Assembly: GCA_001602415.1 (NCBI GenBank)
Contig: CP012155.1
Location: 310,001-374,000, forward strand
Length of the DNA stretch: 64,000 bases
Source of the DNA: Bacteroidetes bacterium UKL13-3
GTDB lineage: Bacteria > Bacteroidota > Bacteroidia > UKL13-3
Direction of reading: 5' to 3'
Shown piece after piece: positions 7,692-17,576 of the stretch (position 1 is its first letter; each line of letters begins with the position of its first letter). The notes beneath the pieces are model-generated. The model did not search any database. It was not told the origin of the DNA and worked only from the letters and a program-made list of their open reading frames with translations. The position numbers were made by a program, and so were the translations under genes.

Positions 7692-8720
7692 CTATTTTAT
7701 TAATTTCAAATTTCTAAGTGTTGTAAAGAAAAGGTATTTCCAATAGTAAGGGCTTATTTTAAACTTGTTTTTAATATAATTATTGTACAAATAGCTTTTT
7801 ATCTCGGCAGACTTCGCTTTGAGCCGCGGGTCGGTGAGCGTAAGGGTTTCATTTCGCCTCCACCCCACCGGTTTCTGCAGAATTAATGTTGCTCTTTCAT
7901 CTGCATACTTAACAGTAACACCAATCTGCTCCGCAATTTTAACCAAATAATCCTTATAAAAACTGTATACATGTGCATTTTGAAAATAGACAATCGGATC
8001 AAAATACATGGTATGGATGCAAAATATGCCAGGAACTTCCAGGATGAGGTATCCATTATCTTTTATTTTTTCGAAGATATCGTTAAGTTCTCGAACAGGA
8101 TTACTCATGTGTTCCAATACATGCGAAAGGATAATTATGTCTTTTGACTGCCTAGGAACGGCTTCCTTGTAGTCACCGAACTGCAAATTTAAGCCCTTTG
8201 TTTTACCATACTCCAAATGCTCTTTGTCATAATCAATTCCTTCTGTGGTGTATCCCGCTTTATAAAACGGGTACAAAATACCACCGGCTCCACAACCTAT
8301 TTCGAATACTGTTGCATTGCAAATATTGCCAATCTCTTTTTGAAAAAGCGCATAAAAAACTTCCCCTCTTTTGTTTTGATCACTGAACAAAGCCTCTGCA
8401 CCCGACTCATCGGGCTGGTATATCTTCCGATATTCGTGCGTATAAAAACCAATCGTACTTGCCTCGTCAAATATTCTTTCGCTCCTTATGAGTCCGCAAT
8501 TTGCGCAAAGCTTGCTTCCAATATCAAATCCATATCGGTCTTTATCTGTAATTGTAACATCGTCCTTACCATCCGAACCACACAAACAGGGAATTGTAAT
8601 TAACCTATATGTACCATCCAGAATTTTTGACTTTACGATTTTAATATATCTTACCTGCTCTGCATTAAGCGATATTGATGGTTTTGAATCATCTGTATTT
8701 AAAGGGAAATTTGATGCCAT
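7692..8720 (-). CDS. SAM-dependent methyltransferase with N-terminal zinc ribbon
   Basis: A 342-residue class I methyltransferase. The N-terminal third has two cysteine pairs (CLCGSDG near residue 45 and CANCGLIRSERIF near 72), a zinc-ribbon typical of sugar methyltransferases related to NDP-hexose C-methyltransferases. Motif I is VFEIGCGAGGILYPFYKAGY at about residues 138-157, followed by GIDYD and the SHVLEHMSNP motif. The basic C-terminus may contact a membrane or acceptor. It stands 8 bp upstream of neuB and shares its layout with the next gene upstream, suggesting an old duplication or parallel recruitment. Target atom and sugar are unknown. Confidence 0.8.
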   Translation of the reverse strand: MASNFPLNTDDSKPSISLNAEQVRYIKIVKSKILDGTYRLITIPCLCGSDGKDDVTITDKDRYGFDIGSKLCANCGLIRSERIFDEASTIGFYTHEYRKIYQPDESGAEALFSDQNKRGEVFYALFQKEIGNICNATVFEIGCGAGGILYPFYKAGYTTEGIDYDKEHLEYGKTKGLNLQFGDYKEAVPRQSKDIIILSHVLEHMSNPVRELNDIFEKIKDNGYLILEVPGIFCIHTMYFDPIVYFQNAHVYSFYKDYLVKIAEQIGVTVKYADERATLILQKPVGWRRNETLTLTDPRLKAKSAEIKSYLYNNYIKNKFKISPYYWKYLFFTTLRNLKLIK

Positions 8721-8748
8721 CCTTCGTTATGCTTTTAATATTGTATGT

Positions 8749-9672
8749 TTACTTTTTTCTTAATATTACACACAGATTTTCTCCTCCTTGGGGGTATTTC
8801 TTACTCGTGATAACCGACATGGCTGTGATATATAGGTTATAGACAAATCGCCATGGCTTTTTTACAAAAGTGCCGAAATTCAATAATGAGTATTGGCTAT
8901 TGTGATAAAAACTTCCCTGATTACAATATTCGGTAAAATCCTCCAATATTTCATATCCATACTTTGTTGCAAGCATCCTCATTGTTGTAGATGACAGCGC
9001 ATAATTATGCCTTGGGGGATCAATGCAAAACCATGGATTCTCCTTCAAATCCTTCATACTTCTTTCCGGAAGTACATCCAGGTATCCTTTAACATGAACC
9101 TTGCGGTACCACTCCTCAATATTTTTATTTGGCAATGCAATAACCAGAACTCCTCCTGTGTTAAGCAATGCCGATACGTCCTCAAAGAAATCCTTTAAAA
9201 GAATAAAATGTTCGATAACATGAGACGTAAATACAATATCAAATAAACCCTTTTTTTCGGTTAATATTTTCACGCCATTTTCGGCTGCAATACGAACTGC
9301 GGATTGATCTATTTCATAAAGCCAGCTATCATAACCTACGTGTGCAAAACCCTTTGTAAAATTACCGCAACCACCACCAAAATCAAGTAGTTTATTTCCC
9401 GCTGTATGTTTCTTTAATACTGATGATATTTGTTTGGCCTTATTGGTAAACAACGTGTTGTTGATCCATTTGCGGATAAACGTTCCTTGGGGTTCGTTAA
9501 AATTAAATCCCTGGTAATAGGAAATTACGTCTGCCAGCTCCGGAAGCTGTGATGGATAAAAGGCATCGCAAGAGCTACAGTAATATGCATCTCCTTTATA
9601 TTGAGAAAATTTTCCATATGTGGTAATGGTGTTAGAACCACAAATAACGCATGTTGCATCAACTGACTTCAT
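8749..9672 (-). CDS. SAM-dependent methyltransferase with N-terminal zinc ribbon
   Basis: Class I methyltransferase of 307 residues when started at the ATG at 9672; the frame extends to 9717 but that would overlap the flippase, and MKSVDATCVICGS is the typical N-terminus. A zinc ribbon (CVICGSN and YYCSSCDAFYP) is followed by motif I LLDFGGGCGNFTKGFAHVGY, YEIDQSAV and TSHVIEHFILLKDF. The C-terminal HNYALSSTTMRMLATKYGYE segment is typical of Methyltransf_23-like sugar methyltransferases. It starts 1 bp after the flippase stop, so the two are translationally close. It is similar in plan to the 7692-8720 gene but clearly diverged. Confidence 0.8.
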   Translation of the reverse strand: MKSVDATCVICGSNTITTYGKFSQYKGDAYYCSSCDAFYPSQLPELADVISYYQGFNFNEPQGTFIRKWINNTLFTNKAKQISSVLKKHTAGNKLLDFGGGCGNFTKGFAHVGYDSWLYEIDQSAVRIAAENGVKILTEKKGLFDIVFTSHVIEHFILLKDFFEDVSALLNTGGVLVIALPNKNIEEWYRKVHVKGYLDVLPERSMKDLKENPWFCIDPPRHNYALSSTTMRMLATKYGYEILEDFTEYCNQGSFYHNSQYSLLNFGTFVKKPWRFVYNLYITAMSVITSKKYPQGGENLCVILRKK

Positions 9673-9673
9673 C

Positions 9674-11047
9674 TTATTTATTTGGTGCGAGGTGTTTTTT
9701 GAGCCTGTTAAAAACATCCAACAGTAGTATGGATTGAGCTTGCATCAAAAAGTACCTTCTTGTTTTTTCAAAAAAGAGATTAATAATAACGAGGGATAAA
9801 AATTGTGTTATAACTGTTGCCAATGCCGATCCTTTAGCTCCCATAACGGGAATTAAGTAGAAATTAGCCAATAAATTAAAGATGGTAGCAAAAATAGTTG
9901 AAATCATCAACACGTTTTGACCTGAAACAATTGATAAATATGAACTCCTGAGAACCCCTAAACACATAAAATAGATACCCACTATTTGAATATTAAGAAT
10001 CTCCACTGCCTCGTTATACTCGATACCAAAGAGCATGTTTAACACCCAGGCACCAAGTAACCATGTTGATCCAATAACTATAAGCCCGAACATTGACAGA
10101 GTGGTTGTAATTTGTCTGATTCTTCTATAAAAAAGCTCCTTATCTACTTTGTATACATTAATAAGGGAAGGGTAAACCGAAGATCCGATGATAAGCAAAA
10201 GTGTATAGGGAATTTCATATAACTTAGTAGATGATGCATACAATCCAGCTGCTCTATTATCCATCATATCCCCAATCATAATTTGATCCATTTTCATGTA
10301 AATAAATGTAGAGATATACGAAATGTAAAACCCGAACCCTTGCGCAACCATGTACTTCATTGTACTCCATTCTTTGCTCCATTTTCGGATGCTAAACCCC
10401 CTTTTTTCATAAATAATAACCAACGCAGCAGCGCTGAAAACCATCTCCAACAGCCATGTAACAGATAACAAGAACAATGATGCATTGCAAAGAATCATTG
10501 CCACCTTAATGCCAGAAACAATTATAAATGCATAGTTCTTTGCAAATATTGTGTACTTTGATTTTACTTGAGATTGAAAATAAAGATCAATAATATCAAA
10601 GGCCAGAAAAACATTACCAATTCCCATTATGCTAATCATAAGCATGGTATCCCTATCACGCATTTCATCCTTTATCAGAAAAATAAACAGCAGCGAGGCA
10701 AGGTAAGCGACAATTCCCGACATGAACTTCAGCCGGAATGCGCTTCCCATTAATTTGTCCTTCTTCTCGGGACTGGTTAGAATATCTCTAACTAATATAC
10801 TATCAATACCCAAAGAGGTAAAAGAGCCGAATAAAGCAACGAAGGCCAACGCATAATTCAGTTTCCCATAATTCTCGGGAGCAAGGTAACGTGCCACCCA
10901 AGCTCCAACAATTAAAGCAACTCCCAATCTAACAACCCTATCAGAAACCAGCCAAAAAGTATTTGCAAGTACTACAAGTATATTTTCCTTTTCTCCAAAT
11001 CTATTTGTTATCCTCTCAGGTATATACTTTCTAAAGTTAATGTCCAT
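9674..11047 (-). CDS. wzx: Wzx-type polysaccharide flippase
   Basis: A 457-residue integral membrane protein of the MOP/polysaccharide-transport superfamily with about 12 to 14 hydrophobic segments. The N-terminal part VLANTFWLVSDRVVRLGVAL resembles RfbX/Wzx proteins, and the C-terminal half (YEIPYTLLLIIGSSVYPSLI onwards) the polysaccharide biosynthesis C-terminal domain. It would move the lipid-linked oligosaccharide built by the downstream enzymes from the inner to the outer face of the cytoplasmic membrane. It is the first gene of the minus-strand glycan operon; only about 100 bp separate its ATG from the left boundary of the IS4-family element, so the operon promoter lies in that short stretch or inside or beyond the insertion. 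No Wzy polymerase is visible. Confidence 0.85.
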   Translation of the reverse strand: MDINFRKYIPERITNRFGEKENILVVLANTFWLVSDRVVRLGVALIVGAWVARYLAPENYGKLNYALAFVALFGSFTSLGIDSILVRDILTSPEKKDKLMGSAFRLKFMSGIVAYLASLLFIFLIKDEMRDRDTMLMISIMGIGNVFLAFDIIDLYFQSQVKSKYTIFAKNYAFIIVSGIKVAMILCNASLFLLSVTWLLEMVFSAAALVIIYEKRGFSIRKWSKEWSTMKYMVAQGFGFYISYISTFIYMKMDQIMIGDMMDNRAAGLYASSTKLYEIPYTLLLIIGSSVYPSLINVYKVDKELFYRRIRQITTTLSMFGLIVIGSTWLLGAWVLNMLFGIEYNEAVEILNIQIVGIYFMCLGVLRSSYLSIVSGQNVLMISTIFATIFNLLANFYLIPVMGAKGSALATVITQFLSLVIINLFFEKTRRYFLMQAQSILLLDVFNRLKKHLAPNK

Positions 11048-11148
11048 TCAGTTGTATCCTTGTTTGTAATAAACCATGCAAAATAACACAATTCAGACAC
11101 ATAATCATTTTTGATACCTCATTTTAATTAATAAACCATAACTATCCG

Positions 11149-12462
11149 AAAGTCTAAATTAGAAAAAGCGGAAAAGAACACAAATATTTGAGGTGTCTAA
11201 CTACTCAATCAAATGAGCCTTTTCCGCAGAAACAAAAATAGTAATAAACCTGTAATTCGTCAGGTAATCGATTTAATTCCCCGCTTTATTATAACAAAGG
11301 CAATTAATCGCTATCAAAGCGACAAGTATTGCCACAAATACAAAACATACGACCAGTTAGTTGCCTTATTGTTCGGCCAGCTTTGTAAATGCAGTACTTT
11401 AGAAGATATTTCGGTTGGAATAGGTGTATCCGAAACCTTTATATCCGACCTTGGATTAGAACAAAGTCCGGCTAAGTCAACCATGAGTGATGGTAATAAG
11501 AAGCGTAATTGGCAAGTATTTGAGCAGTTGTTTAATGAGCTACTCAAATATTATGGAAGTAGCCTTGCCAAGTATTCAAATCAAACCGTGATCGAAGATG
11601 TTAAATCACTTACAATCCTTATACGTGATAGCAGCACGGTTAGCCTATGCTTGAGTATGTTTGACTGGGCAAAGTTCCGAACAGCTAAAGGAGGCATTAA
11701 AATACACACACAATGGGATGAAGCTATGATGCTTTCCAATTTGGTTAACATCACCGAAGCATCTGTACACAATAGCAAGGGTTTTGAGCAGGTAGTATTT
11801 GAAAAAGGAACCATTATTATTGAAGATAAAGGTTATTGGGACTTTGGCGTAATCCGAGACAGGATAAAGGCTGAAAATACTTTTGTTACTCGAATAAAGG
11901 ATAATACGGTTTATCAGGTCATAGAAGAACTGGAACTTCCTGACAAGGTTGATCAGCATATCCTGATAGATGAACTTATTCACTTAACGGGCAAGAAAGC
12001 TCTTGAGTTAAAATTGGAAACGCAAACCCTAAGAAGGGTTGTGGCATATCACCAAGAAAAAAACACAACCATAGAAATTATTACCAATAATTTAACGTGG
12101 CAAGCTTCTACCATTGCTGCACTATACAAAAGACGTTGGGATATTGAGACGTTCTTTAAACTGCTTAAGCAAAATCTGAATGTTAAAACCTTTATCAGCA
12201 CGAGTCAAAATGGGGTTAAGTCTCAAATATTTGTAGCATTGATAGCTTATCTACTTTTAGAATTATTGAGAAGAGTAAAAGCAAAAGGTAAAACAGCCTT
12301 CTCTAATTTTGTAGAGAAAATACGTATCTGCTTATGCTATTATCTAACGCTTGATTAGGTAATACTCCGCATACAACCCAAAGCCAGAAGCGCTAGAATA
12401 AAACAAATCGTCTTTAACTTTAATGGTAATCATAAACTGTTTTGATCGTTTTTTAGGACTTT
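11149..12462 (+). mobile_element. IS4-family insertion sequence (ends tentative)
   Basis: An intact transposase gene sits between wzx and a decayed cargo gene. Short matching sequences, AAAGTCTAAATT at 11149-11160 and its imperfect inverted counterpart ending GGACTTT at 12462, could mark the ends and would give an element of 1314 bp. The match is weak after six bases and I see no target-site duplication, so the boundaries are provisional; the transposase itself is certain. Confidence 0.5.
11213..12358 (+). CDS. IS4-family transposase
   Basis: A 381-residue DDE transposase, full length and without internal stops. The N-terminal segment (residues 1-80, FRRNKNSNKPVIRQVIDLIP) is the DUF4372-type domain of Bacteroidota IS4 elements. 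Catalytic residues are visible: Asp139 (LIRDSST), Asp205 (IIEDKGYWD) and Glu312 in YKRRWDIETFFKLLKQ, which fits the IS4 signature Y-x2-R-x3-E-x6-K exactly (Tyr305, Arg308, Glu312, Lys319). The gene runs opposite to the glycan operon beside it. With all motifs intact it may still be active. Confidence 0.93.
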   Translation: MSLFRRNKNSNKPVIRQVIDLIPRFIITKAINRYQSDKYCHKYKTYDQLVALLFGQLCKCSTLEDISVGIGVSETFISDLGLEQSPAKSTMSDGNKKRNWQVFEQLFNELLKYYGSSLAKYSNQTVIEDVKSLTILIRDSSTVSLCLSMFDWAKFRTAKGGIKIHTQWDEAMMLSNLVNITEASVHNSKGFEQVVFEKGTIIIEDKGYWDFGVIRDRIKAENTFVTRIKDNTVYQVIEELELPDKVDQHILIDELIHLTGKKALELKLETQTLRRVVAYHQEKNTTIEIITNNLTWQASTIAALYKRRWDIETFFKLLKQNLNVKTFISTSQNGVKSQIFVALIAYLLLELLRRVKAKGKTAFSNFVEKIRICLCYYLTLD

Positions 12463-12766
12463 ATTTCTTTCGATTTTTACATCGTATCTAATATTAACAA
12501 AGGTTTACAAAGAAGTTTTAATTGATTCTCAAAAAAGTTCGGATGAGTGTGATAATAAACCTCTAATTGTATCATGAATGGCTTACATGTAAACAAAACC
12601 CTTTGAATTTTAGCCAGAATACTATCGTTTTCTCTTGTATCATCTGCCTAGGTATGTAACACTTGCAACCCTATCTTCTCCATCAACATCGGGTACTTGC
12701 CTGCCACCAATTGAATAACAATACTGATGATATCAATTGTAATAACAGGCATGGACAACAAGTAGT
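12359..12766. other. Non-coding stretch: IS right end and decayed 5' region of a cargo gene
   Basis: These 408 bp contain no supported gene. The first about 100 bp should be the right end of the IS4-family element. The rest has stop codons in all frames I followed; the sequence just before 12767 may be the eroded 5' part of the sorting-domain gene that follows. No promoter or hairpin stands out. Confidence 0.5.
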
Positions 12767-13464
12767 ATGAGTTATACAACCGATCGGTTTAATACTGCGA
12801 ACCAAACAGCGTCATTCAATGCGACCAGTTCCGTTACCATCAATATTTTGACAACCGTGAACGTAGATGTGGGTTCCGATCAGCAATTGTTTAGTGGTGA
12901 TTCTGTTACGATTAATATTAGTGATCCTAAAGCTTTGTTTACCCTTAGCGATACTATATCAATAAGCCCACTTCTTGTGGTAAACTTTACCAATAATAGC
13001 ATTCCTATTCCCTTGCTGTACAATTGGTTGGTAAACGACTCTATCCCTGCCTACTATAATTCAACCGACCCAAGTCATACCTTTCTCTTTGTGGGAAGGT
13101 ATCCGATAACACTAACGGTAACAGATGCCTTTGGTTGCGCGGATACATTCACCCGATTCGTAACCATTAATGATAATGTTGATGTTTATATTTATATTCC
13201 AAATGTATTTACTCCTAATAACGATGGCCTTAATGAGGTATTCAGGATAAAATATGATGTTGGTAATACGGTGATTTTAACTGGTACAATTTGGAACCGA
13301 TGGGGAGGAAAAATTTACGATTTTCCATGCCTAATGGTAAATGGTGCGATGGAAAGGCAAAAGGTATTGATGTTTCACCGGATACATATTATTACATCGT
13401 AACTATTGTTGACAAGAAAAATGTAACCACTCAATACCATGGTAACATTACAGTTTTGAGATAA
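12767..13464 (+). pseudogene. Truncated and frameshifted T9SS cargo protein (gliding-motility-associated C-terminal domain)
   Basis: The open frame from 12767 encodes a PKD-like segment (FLFVGRYPITLTVTDAFGCA) and then a gliding-motility-associated C-terminal domain (PNVFTPNNDGLNEVFRI, WNRWGGKIYDF), the type B signal for the type IX secretion system. At about 13320-13335 the frame is lost: the ORF runs into an unrelated tail and stops at 13402, while the next frame carries the expected end (WCDGKAKGIDVSPDTYYYIV through to a TAA at 13462-13464). A 1-nt deletion, or a 2-nt insertion, restores the domain. There is no signal peptide, and the 5' end is missing next to the IS4-family element, so this is a decayed remnant rather than only a sequencing error. 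Confidence 0.8.
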
Positions 13465-13483
13465 TAACCTTCGCCTTTTAGCA

Positions 13484-13522
13484 TAAAAAAACCTCAACCA
13501 ATTAAATGGCTGAGGTTTTTTT
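13484..13522. terminator. Bidirectional rho-independent terminator
   Basis: The arms CCTCAACCA and TGGCTGAGG pair (one A/C mismatch) around a six-base loop, with seven A before and seven T after. It therefore ends both the plus-strand pseudogene and the minus-strand pnp gene. Confidence 0.85.
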
Positions 13523-13538
13523 GTATGTGAAGCATCAA

Positions 13539-15716
13539 TTACGCTGTTGGTTCTGTTGCTGCAGGAGCAGCACCTTCTTCCTTAGCCGGAGCTTCGGCAC
13601 GTGGTGGGCGAGGCAACAATACTTTACGCGAAAGTTTTGCTTTACCTGTTTTCTTATCTATTTCAATCAACTTCACTTTTATCTCTTCTCCTACTTGTAA
13701 TACACCTTCCATTGTTGGCAAGCGGTTCCAGCTGATTTCTGAGATATGAAGCAATCCATCTTTACCTGGCATAAACTCAACGAATGCACCAAAGTCAACA
13801 ATGGTTTTTACTTTACCAATATACTCTTCACCCACTGTTGGCACAGCTACAATACCTTTAACGATGTTCATTGCTTTTTGCAATGCTTCGCCATTGGTTG
13901 CAGCAATTTCTACAATACCGTTGTTACCAACCTCAGTGATAGAGATGGTAGCTCCGGTATCTTTTTGGATTCCTTGAATAACTTTACCTCCGGGTCCGAT
14001 TACCGCACCGATGTAGTCTTTATCAATTACCAATGTTTCGATACGTGGTGCATGCGGTTTGTAATCATCAGCAGGTTTTGAAATGGTTTTGTTCATTTCG
14101 CCCATAATATGCAATCTGCCTTTTTTAGCTTGCATCAACGCTTCTTCCACCATTTCCCAACGCAATCCGTTGATCTTAATATCCATTTGGCAAGCAACAA
14201 TACCTTTGCTGGTACCTACTACTTTAAAATCCATATCTCCTAAGTGATCTTCATCACCCAAGATATCAGATAATACAGAGTATTTACCTGTTTTCTCATC
14301 GGAGATTAATCCCATTGCAATACCACTCACGGCATCTTTTACTTTAATACCGGCATCCATTAATGCTAATGAACCAGCACAAACTGTTGCCATTGATGAC
14401 GAACCGTTAGATTCTAAAATATCCGAAACAATACGAATGGTATAAGGACTTTCGGTTAAGCCTGGCAATACGCGTTTTAAACCACGCAATGCTAAGTTAC
14501 CATGTCCAATCTCACGTCTTCCCGGACCACGGTTAGGTTTTACCTCACCTGTACTGAAAGAAGGGAAATTATAATGTAACAAAAATTTAGAATAACCGTG
14601 CATCATTGGAGCATCCAATAATTGTTCATCAAGTTTTGTTCCTAAGGTTACGGTTGTTAACGATTGTGTTTCACCACGGGTAAATACGGCACTTCCGTGA
14701 GCACCCGGCAAGTATCCTACTTCACTCCAAATAGGACGAACTTCATCCAACTGGCGACCATCCAAACGTGTTTTTTCGTTTAAAATCATGGCACGAACGG
14801 CATCATATTCTACATTACCAAAATACTTGTTTGATAAAAATTTATCTAATACCGTGCCTTCAGGTAATGTTGCTTTAAACTCTTCGCGAATAGCTTTAAA
14901 AGCAGCACTGCGCTCGGCTTTAGGCAATTTACCTTTTGCTACTGCGTAAATTTTATCGTATGCAAATGCGTTGATTTGAGCTTCCAATTCGGCATCACTG
15001 CGTTCGTGGTTATACTCACGTGCAGGCTTACGTCCACCCAACATTTCGCAAAGTTCCCATTGTGCTTTACACTGAGCAATAATGGCTTCGTGTGCAAAAC
15101 GCATGGCTTTTACCATGTCTTCTTCTGTAATCTCGCCCATTTCGCCTTCTACCATGTTCAAGTCCTTTTCAGTACCTGCTACCATAAGGTCGATATCAGC
15201 ATTTTCAAGTTCGCTGATGGTTGGGTTCAATTTAAATTCTCCGTTGATACGTGCAACACGTACTTCAGAAATTGGTCCGTTAAACGGAATATCACTTACC
15301 ATCAAAGCAGCCGAAGCAGCTAATCCGACAAGACAATCAGGATTTAAGTTTTTATCTGCTGAAATTAACTGCAGCATCACTTGTGTATCGGCATGAAAAT
15401 CCTCAGGGAACAAAGGACGGATGGCACGGTCGACCAAGCGGCTTACCAATACTTCATAATCCGATAATTTTGCTTCACGCTTGTGAAAACTACCTGGAAT
15501 ACGACCTACAGCTGCAAATTTTTCTTGATAATCCACCGTAAGTGGCATAAAATCTACATCTTCTTTGGCCTCTTTTGCTGCTACGGCAGTTGCTAAAATC
15601 ATGGTGTCACCCATTTTTACTACTACTGATCCGTCAGCTTGTTTTGCTAGTTTACCTGTTTCGATTGAAATTTCTCTTCCATCACCTAAGGTAAAGGTTT
15701 TTGTTGTTGCTTTCAT
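13539..15716 (-). CDS. pnp: Polyribonucleotide nucleotidyltransferase (PNPase)
   Basis: PNPase, 725 residues, degrades RNA 3' to 5' with phosphate. Order of domains: RNase PH 1 (from [20 protein letters not shown]), alpha-helical linker, RNase PH 2 (with the [23 protein letters not shown] and [13 protein letters not shown] regions), KH ([17 protein letters not shown]) and S1 ([20 protein letters not shown]) followed by a low-complexity Ala/Pro/Glu tail. The ATG at 15716 was chosen over the upstream possible start at 15743 because it matches the family N-terminus and has an AAGAGGA-like ribosome site about 12 nt before it. It lies downstream of rpsO, a common arrangement, with a terminator between. 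Confidence 0.96.
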   Translation of the reverse strand: MKATTKTFTLGDGREISIETGKLAKQADGSVVVKMGDTMILATAVAAKEAKEDVDFMPLTVDYQEKFAAVGRIPGSFHKREAKLSDYEVLVSRLVDRAIRPLFPEDFHADTQVMLQLISADKNLNPDCLVGLAASAALMVSDIPFNGPISEVRVARINGEFKLNPTISELENADIDLMVAGTEKDLNMVEGEMGEITEEDMVKAMRFAHEAIIAQCKAQWELCEMLGGRKPAREYNHERSDAELEAQINAFAYDKIYAVAKGKLPKAERSAAFKAIREEFKATLPEGTVLDKFLSNKYFGNVEYDAVRAMILNEKTRLDGRQLDEVRPIWSEVGYLPGAHGSAVFTRGETQSLTTVTLGTKLDEQLLDAPMMHGYSKFLLHYNFPSFSTGEVKPNRGPGRREIGHGNLALRGLKRVLPGLTESPYTIRIVSDILESNGSSSMATVCAGSLALMDAGIKVKDAVSGIAMGLISDEKTGKYSVLSDILGDEDHLGDMDFKVVGTSKGIVACQMDIKINGLRWEMVEEALMQAKKGRLHIMGEMNKTISKPADDYKPHAPRIETLVIDKDYIGAVIGPGGKVIQGIQKDTGATISITEVGNNGIVEIAATNGEALQKAMNIVKGIVAVPTVGEEYIGKVKTIVDFGAFVEFMPGKDGLLHISEISWNRLPTMEGVLQVGEEIKVKLIEIDKKTGKAKLSRKVLLPRPPRAEAPAKEEGAAPAATEPTA

Positions 15717-15788
15717 TTTTGTTATGATTTCCTCTTGCCGCAATTACTGCTAAAAATGCTTACCAACGCGGCTTTTTGGTTTGCATTG

Positions 15789-15819
15789 AAAAAAACAAAA
15801 GCAGGACTATTGCCCTGCT
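15789..15819 (-). terminator. Rho-independent terminator after rpsO
   Basis: Read on the minus strand, AGCAGG and CCTGCT form a six-pair stem (15800-15805 with 15814-15819) followed by a T-rich run at 15799-15789. It lies between rpsO and pnp and suggests that pnp is partly transcribed separately. Confidence 0.7.
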
Positions 15820-15907
15820 TGTTGTAATGTGTTAATAGAAATAAGAATGAAATCGCGAGGTAAGAGAAATTCTTACATCGTACATCTCAAATCTCAAATT
15901 CTTCATC

Positions 15908-16183
15908 TTACTTACGAATCTCAAGTTCTTTGATAATCGCACGGTAACGGAAAATGTCTTCGCGGATTAAGTAATCCAACAAAGCACGTCTTTTACCTAC
16001 CAATTTCACCAGGCTTAATTCTGCCGAGAAATCTTTCTTGTTTACTTTTAAGTGTCCGGTGATGTGGTTGATGCGATGCGTGAACAAAGCGATCTGACTC
16101 TCAGCCGAACCCGTGTCTGTTTTAGACTTAGCTCTACCGTACTTTTCGAAAACCTCTTGTTTTCTTTCTGTGGTCAAATACAT
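15908..16183 (-). CDS. rpsO: 30S ribosomal protein S15
   Basis: A 91-residue S15 of normal length. Typical segments are TGSAESQIALFTHRINHIT (residues about 22-40), HLKVNKKDFS and LVGKRRALLDYLIREDIFRY. S15 binds 16S rRNA early in small-subunit assembly. It is preceded by a good promoter on the minus strand and followed by a hairpin terminator and pnp; the rpsO-pnp order is conserved in many bacteria. Confidence 0.97.
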   Translation of the reverse strand: MYLTTERKQEVFEKYGRAKSKTDTGSAESQIALFTHRINHITGHLKVNKKDFSAELSLVKLVGKRRALLDYLIREDIFRYRAIIKELEIRK

Positions 16184-16215
16184 GTTGTAATGGTTTAAAT
16201 GTTATAAATGAGGCG

Positions 16216-16247
16216 CAAGGATAGGGTTAAAATCGGGAAATACCAAA
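16216..16247 (-). promoter_or_regulatory. Probable rpsO promoter, Bacteroidota type
   Basis: On the minus strand TTTG (16247-16244) is followed after 20 nt by TATCCTTG (16223-16216), a seven-of-eight match to the Bacteroidota -7 box TAnnTTTG with the usual spacing. It leaves a leader of about 27-30 nt before the rpsO ATG. Confidence 0.55.
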
Positions 16248-16770
16248 TTTTGAGTACAATCGGTGACTTCGACCTTTCCCTTTGGGAAGCTCAGCCACCT
16301 TGGGGAAACAGAAAAACAGCAATCACAACAAAATGCTATACTGCGAAAAAATAGTTAACCACCACGAACACAAAGGTTACACAAAGATCACAAAGCTATT
16401 GCTAAGAGACTCAACGCTGTGAACTGCGTGGTAAAACAGAAAATGTAGAAAGGAAAAATACAGCCTCAGCTTTCATATTAAGCATTTTACATTTTGCGAT
16501 TAAATGGTAAAACCTAACAATGAAGCCCACAAACCGTAGTTTCCAAATCTTAATTAATCATTAAAAACTGGAAATCAAACGATAAAACTTGCTTTTATAC
16601 ATTATATAGCTACCTTCATGTAGTTATTTGTAAACCCTTAAACCCACACCTTATGAAAAGCCGAACCCAACCTAAAAAAAGTAAGAATCAAAGACTCTTA
16701 CGGCCCTCTGTTAATTTAGTCAAATTATTCAGTAGCCCATTTTCAATTTCATAAACCCAATTTCATAATA
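16248..16770. other. Intergenic region without supported gene
   Basis: About 520 bp between the divergent rpsO promoter and a cargo pseudogene. It holds a CACGAACACAAAGG-type segment near 16360 and a TTTTACATTTTGCGATTA segment near 16485-16505 that recurs in altered form near 19310, so part of it is probably dispersed repeat. A 33-codon reading frame at 16653 has no recognisable features and I do not call it. Confidence 0.5.
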
Positions 16771-17528
16771 ATGAAAACTATTAAACTCATTTTACTATCC
16801 ACCATACTTCTTCTACTTAAGGAATATGCAGGTGCTCAGGTTTCTTTCAATGTACCTGCACCCAATACGGTGATTAACACCAGACGAGCTGTTGTTACTA
16901 ATATTAACACATCTAATGCTAACCAGTATGTGATAAGCTATGCGGGAAATGGTGAAGCCGGCTCCGGAAGTTGGCCTACTTTGCCAAATAACCGACTTTT
17001 GATAATGCTCATGTCAAAAACCAGTGGGCCGAATCCAACACGCAACTGGCAAATTGTAAATGTACTAAGCTCTAACCCTTTCAGTCGTACTGTTACTGTA
17101 ACCCCATTTGCATTTACCAATTGGGGAACCATAACTACAACTGGAAGTATAATTCAAATTATGAATGTCCCTGTTTATACGGACGTAACCATTGATAATG
17201 GAGTCTCTCTTACATGCGACCCTTGGAATGAATACACCGGAGGTGTTCTTTGTTTTATAGCCAACGGTAAAATAGAGGTACTAAGTGGAGACAATGATGG
17301 AGCATTTAATGTTGCCGGAAAAGGTTTTAAACAGCTTGTTGTAAATGGAGGAGCCGGGGGGCGTGGAGGCTATCGTTCGAGCACGGTAAAATTATTTGGC
17401 AGGTTAACAATGCCAATTTATTGCAACAAAACATTATGATTGATGTAGAAAGTTGGAACAGCGGTACTTATTTTATTGAGGTAACGACAACACTCCAAAC
17501 AAAAACGTTAAAATTCAGTAAACAATAA
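16771..17528 (+). pseudogene. T9SS cargo protein with internal deletion and frame change
   Basis: The first open part (16771 to 17439, 222 residues) starts with a signal peptide (MKTIKLILLSTILLLL, then ...YAGAQ) and continues with an adhesin-like region ending in a glycine-rich stretch (NVAGKGFKQLVVNGGAGGRG). After about 17385 the meaningful frame switches: a different frame reads GKIIWQVNNANLLQQN and continues to SGTYFIEVTTTLQTKTLKFS with a stop at 17526-17528, which is the end of a type A T9SS sorting domain. The body between adhesin part and sorting domain is missing, so a large internal deletion joined the two ends out of frame. The ORF as it stands would make a secreted protein without its sorting signal. 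Confidence 0.75.
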
Positions 17529-17536
17529 TTAATCCT

Positions 17537-17573
17537 ACACCACCCTCATCATTTAGCTGGGGGTGGTGTTTTT
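17537..17573 (+). terminator. Rho-independent terminator directly before the next start codon
   Basis: ACACCACCC (17537-17545) pairs with GGGTGGTGT (17561-17569) across a 15-nt loop and is followed by a T run to 17573. Its end is only 3 nt before the ATG at 17577. Confidence 0.8.
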
Positions 17574-17576
17574 AGC

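Noticed and set aside
16653-16754. 33-codon ORF with a basic N-terminus
   Set aside because: No motif, no conserved neighbours, and it lies in a region with repeat-like sequence.
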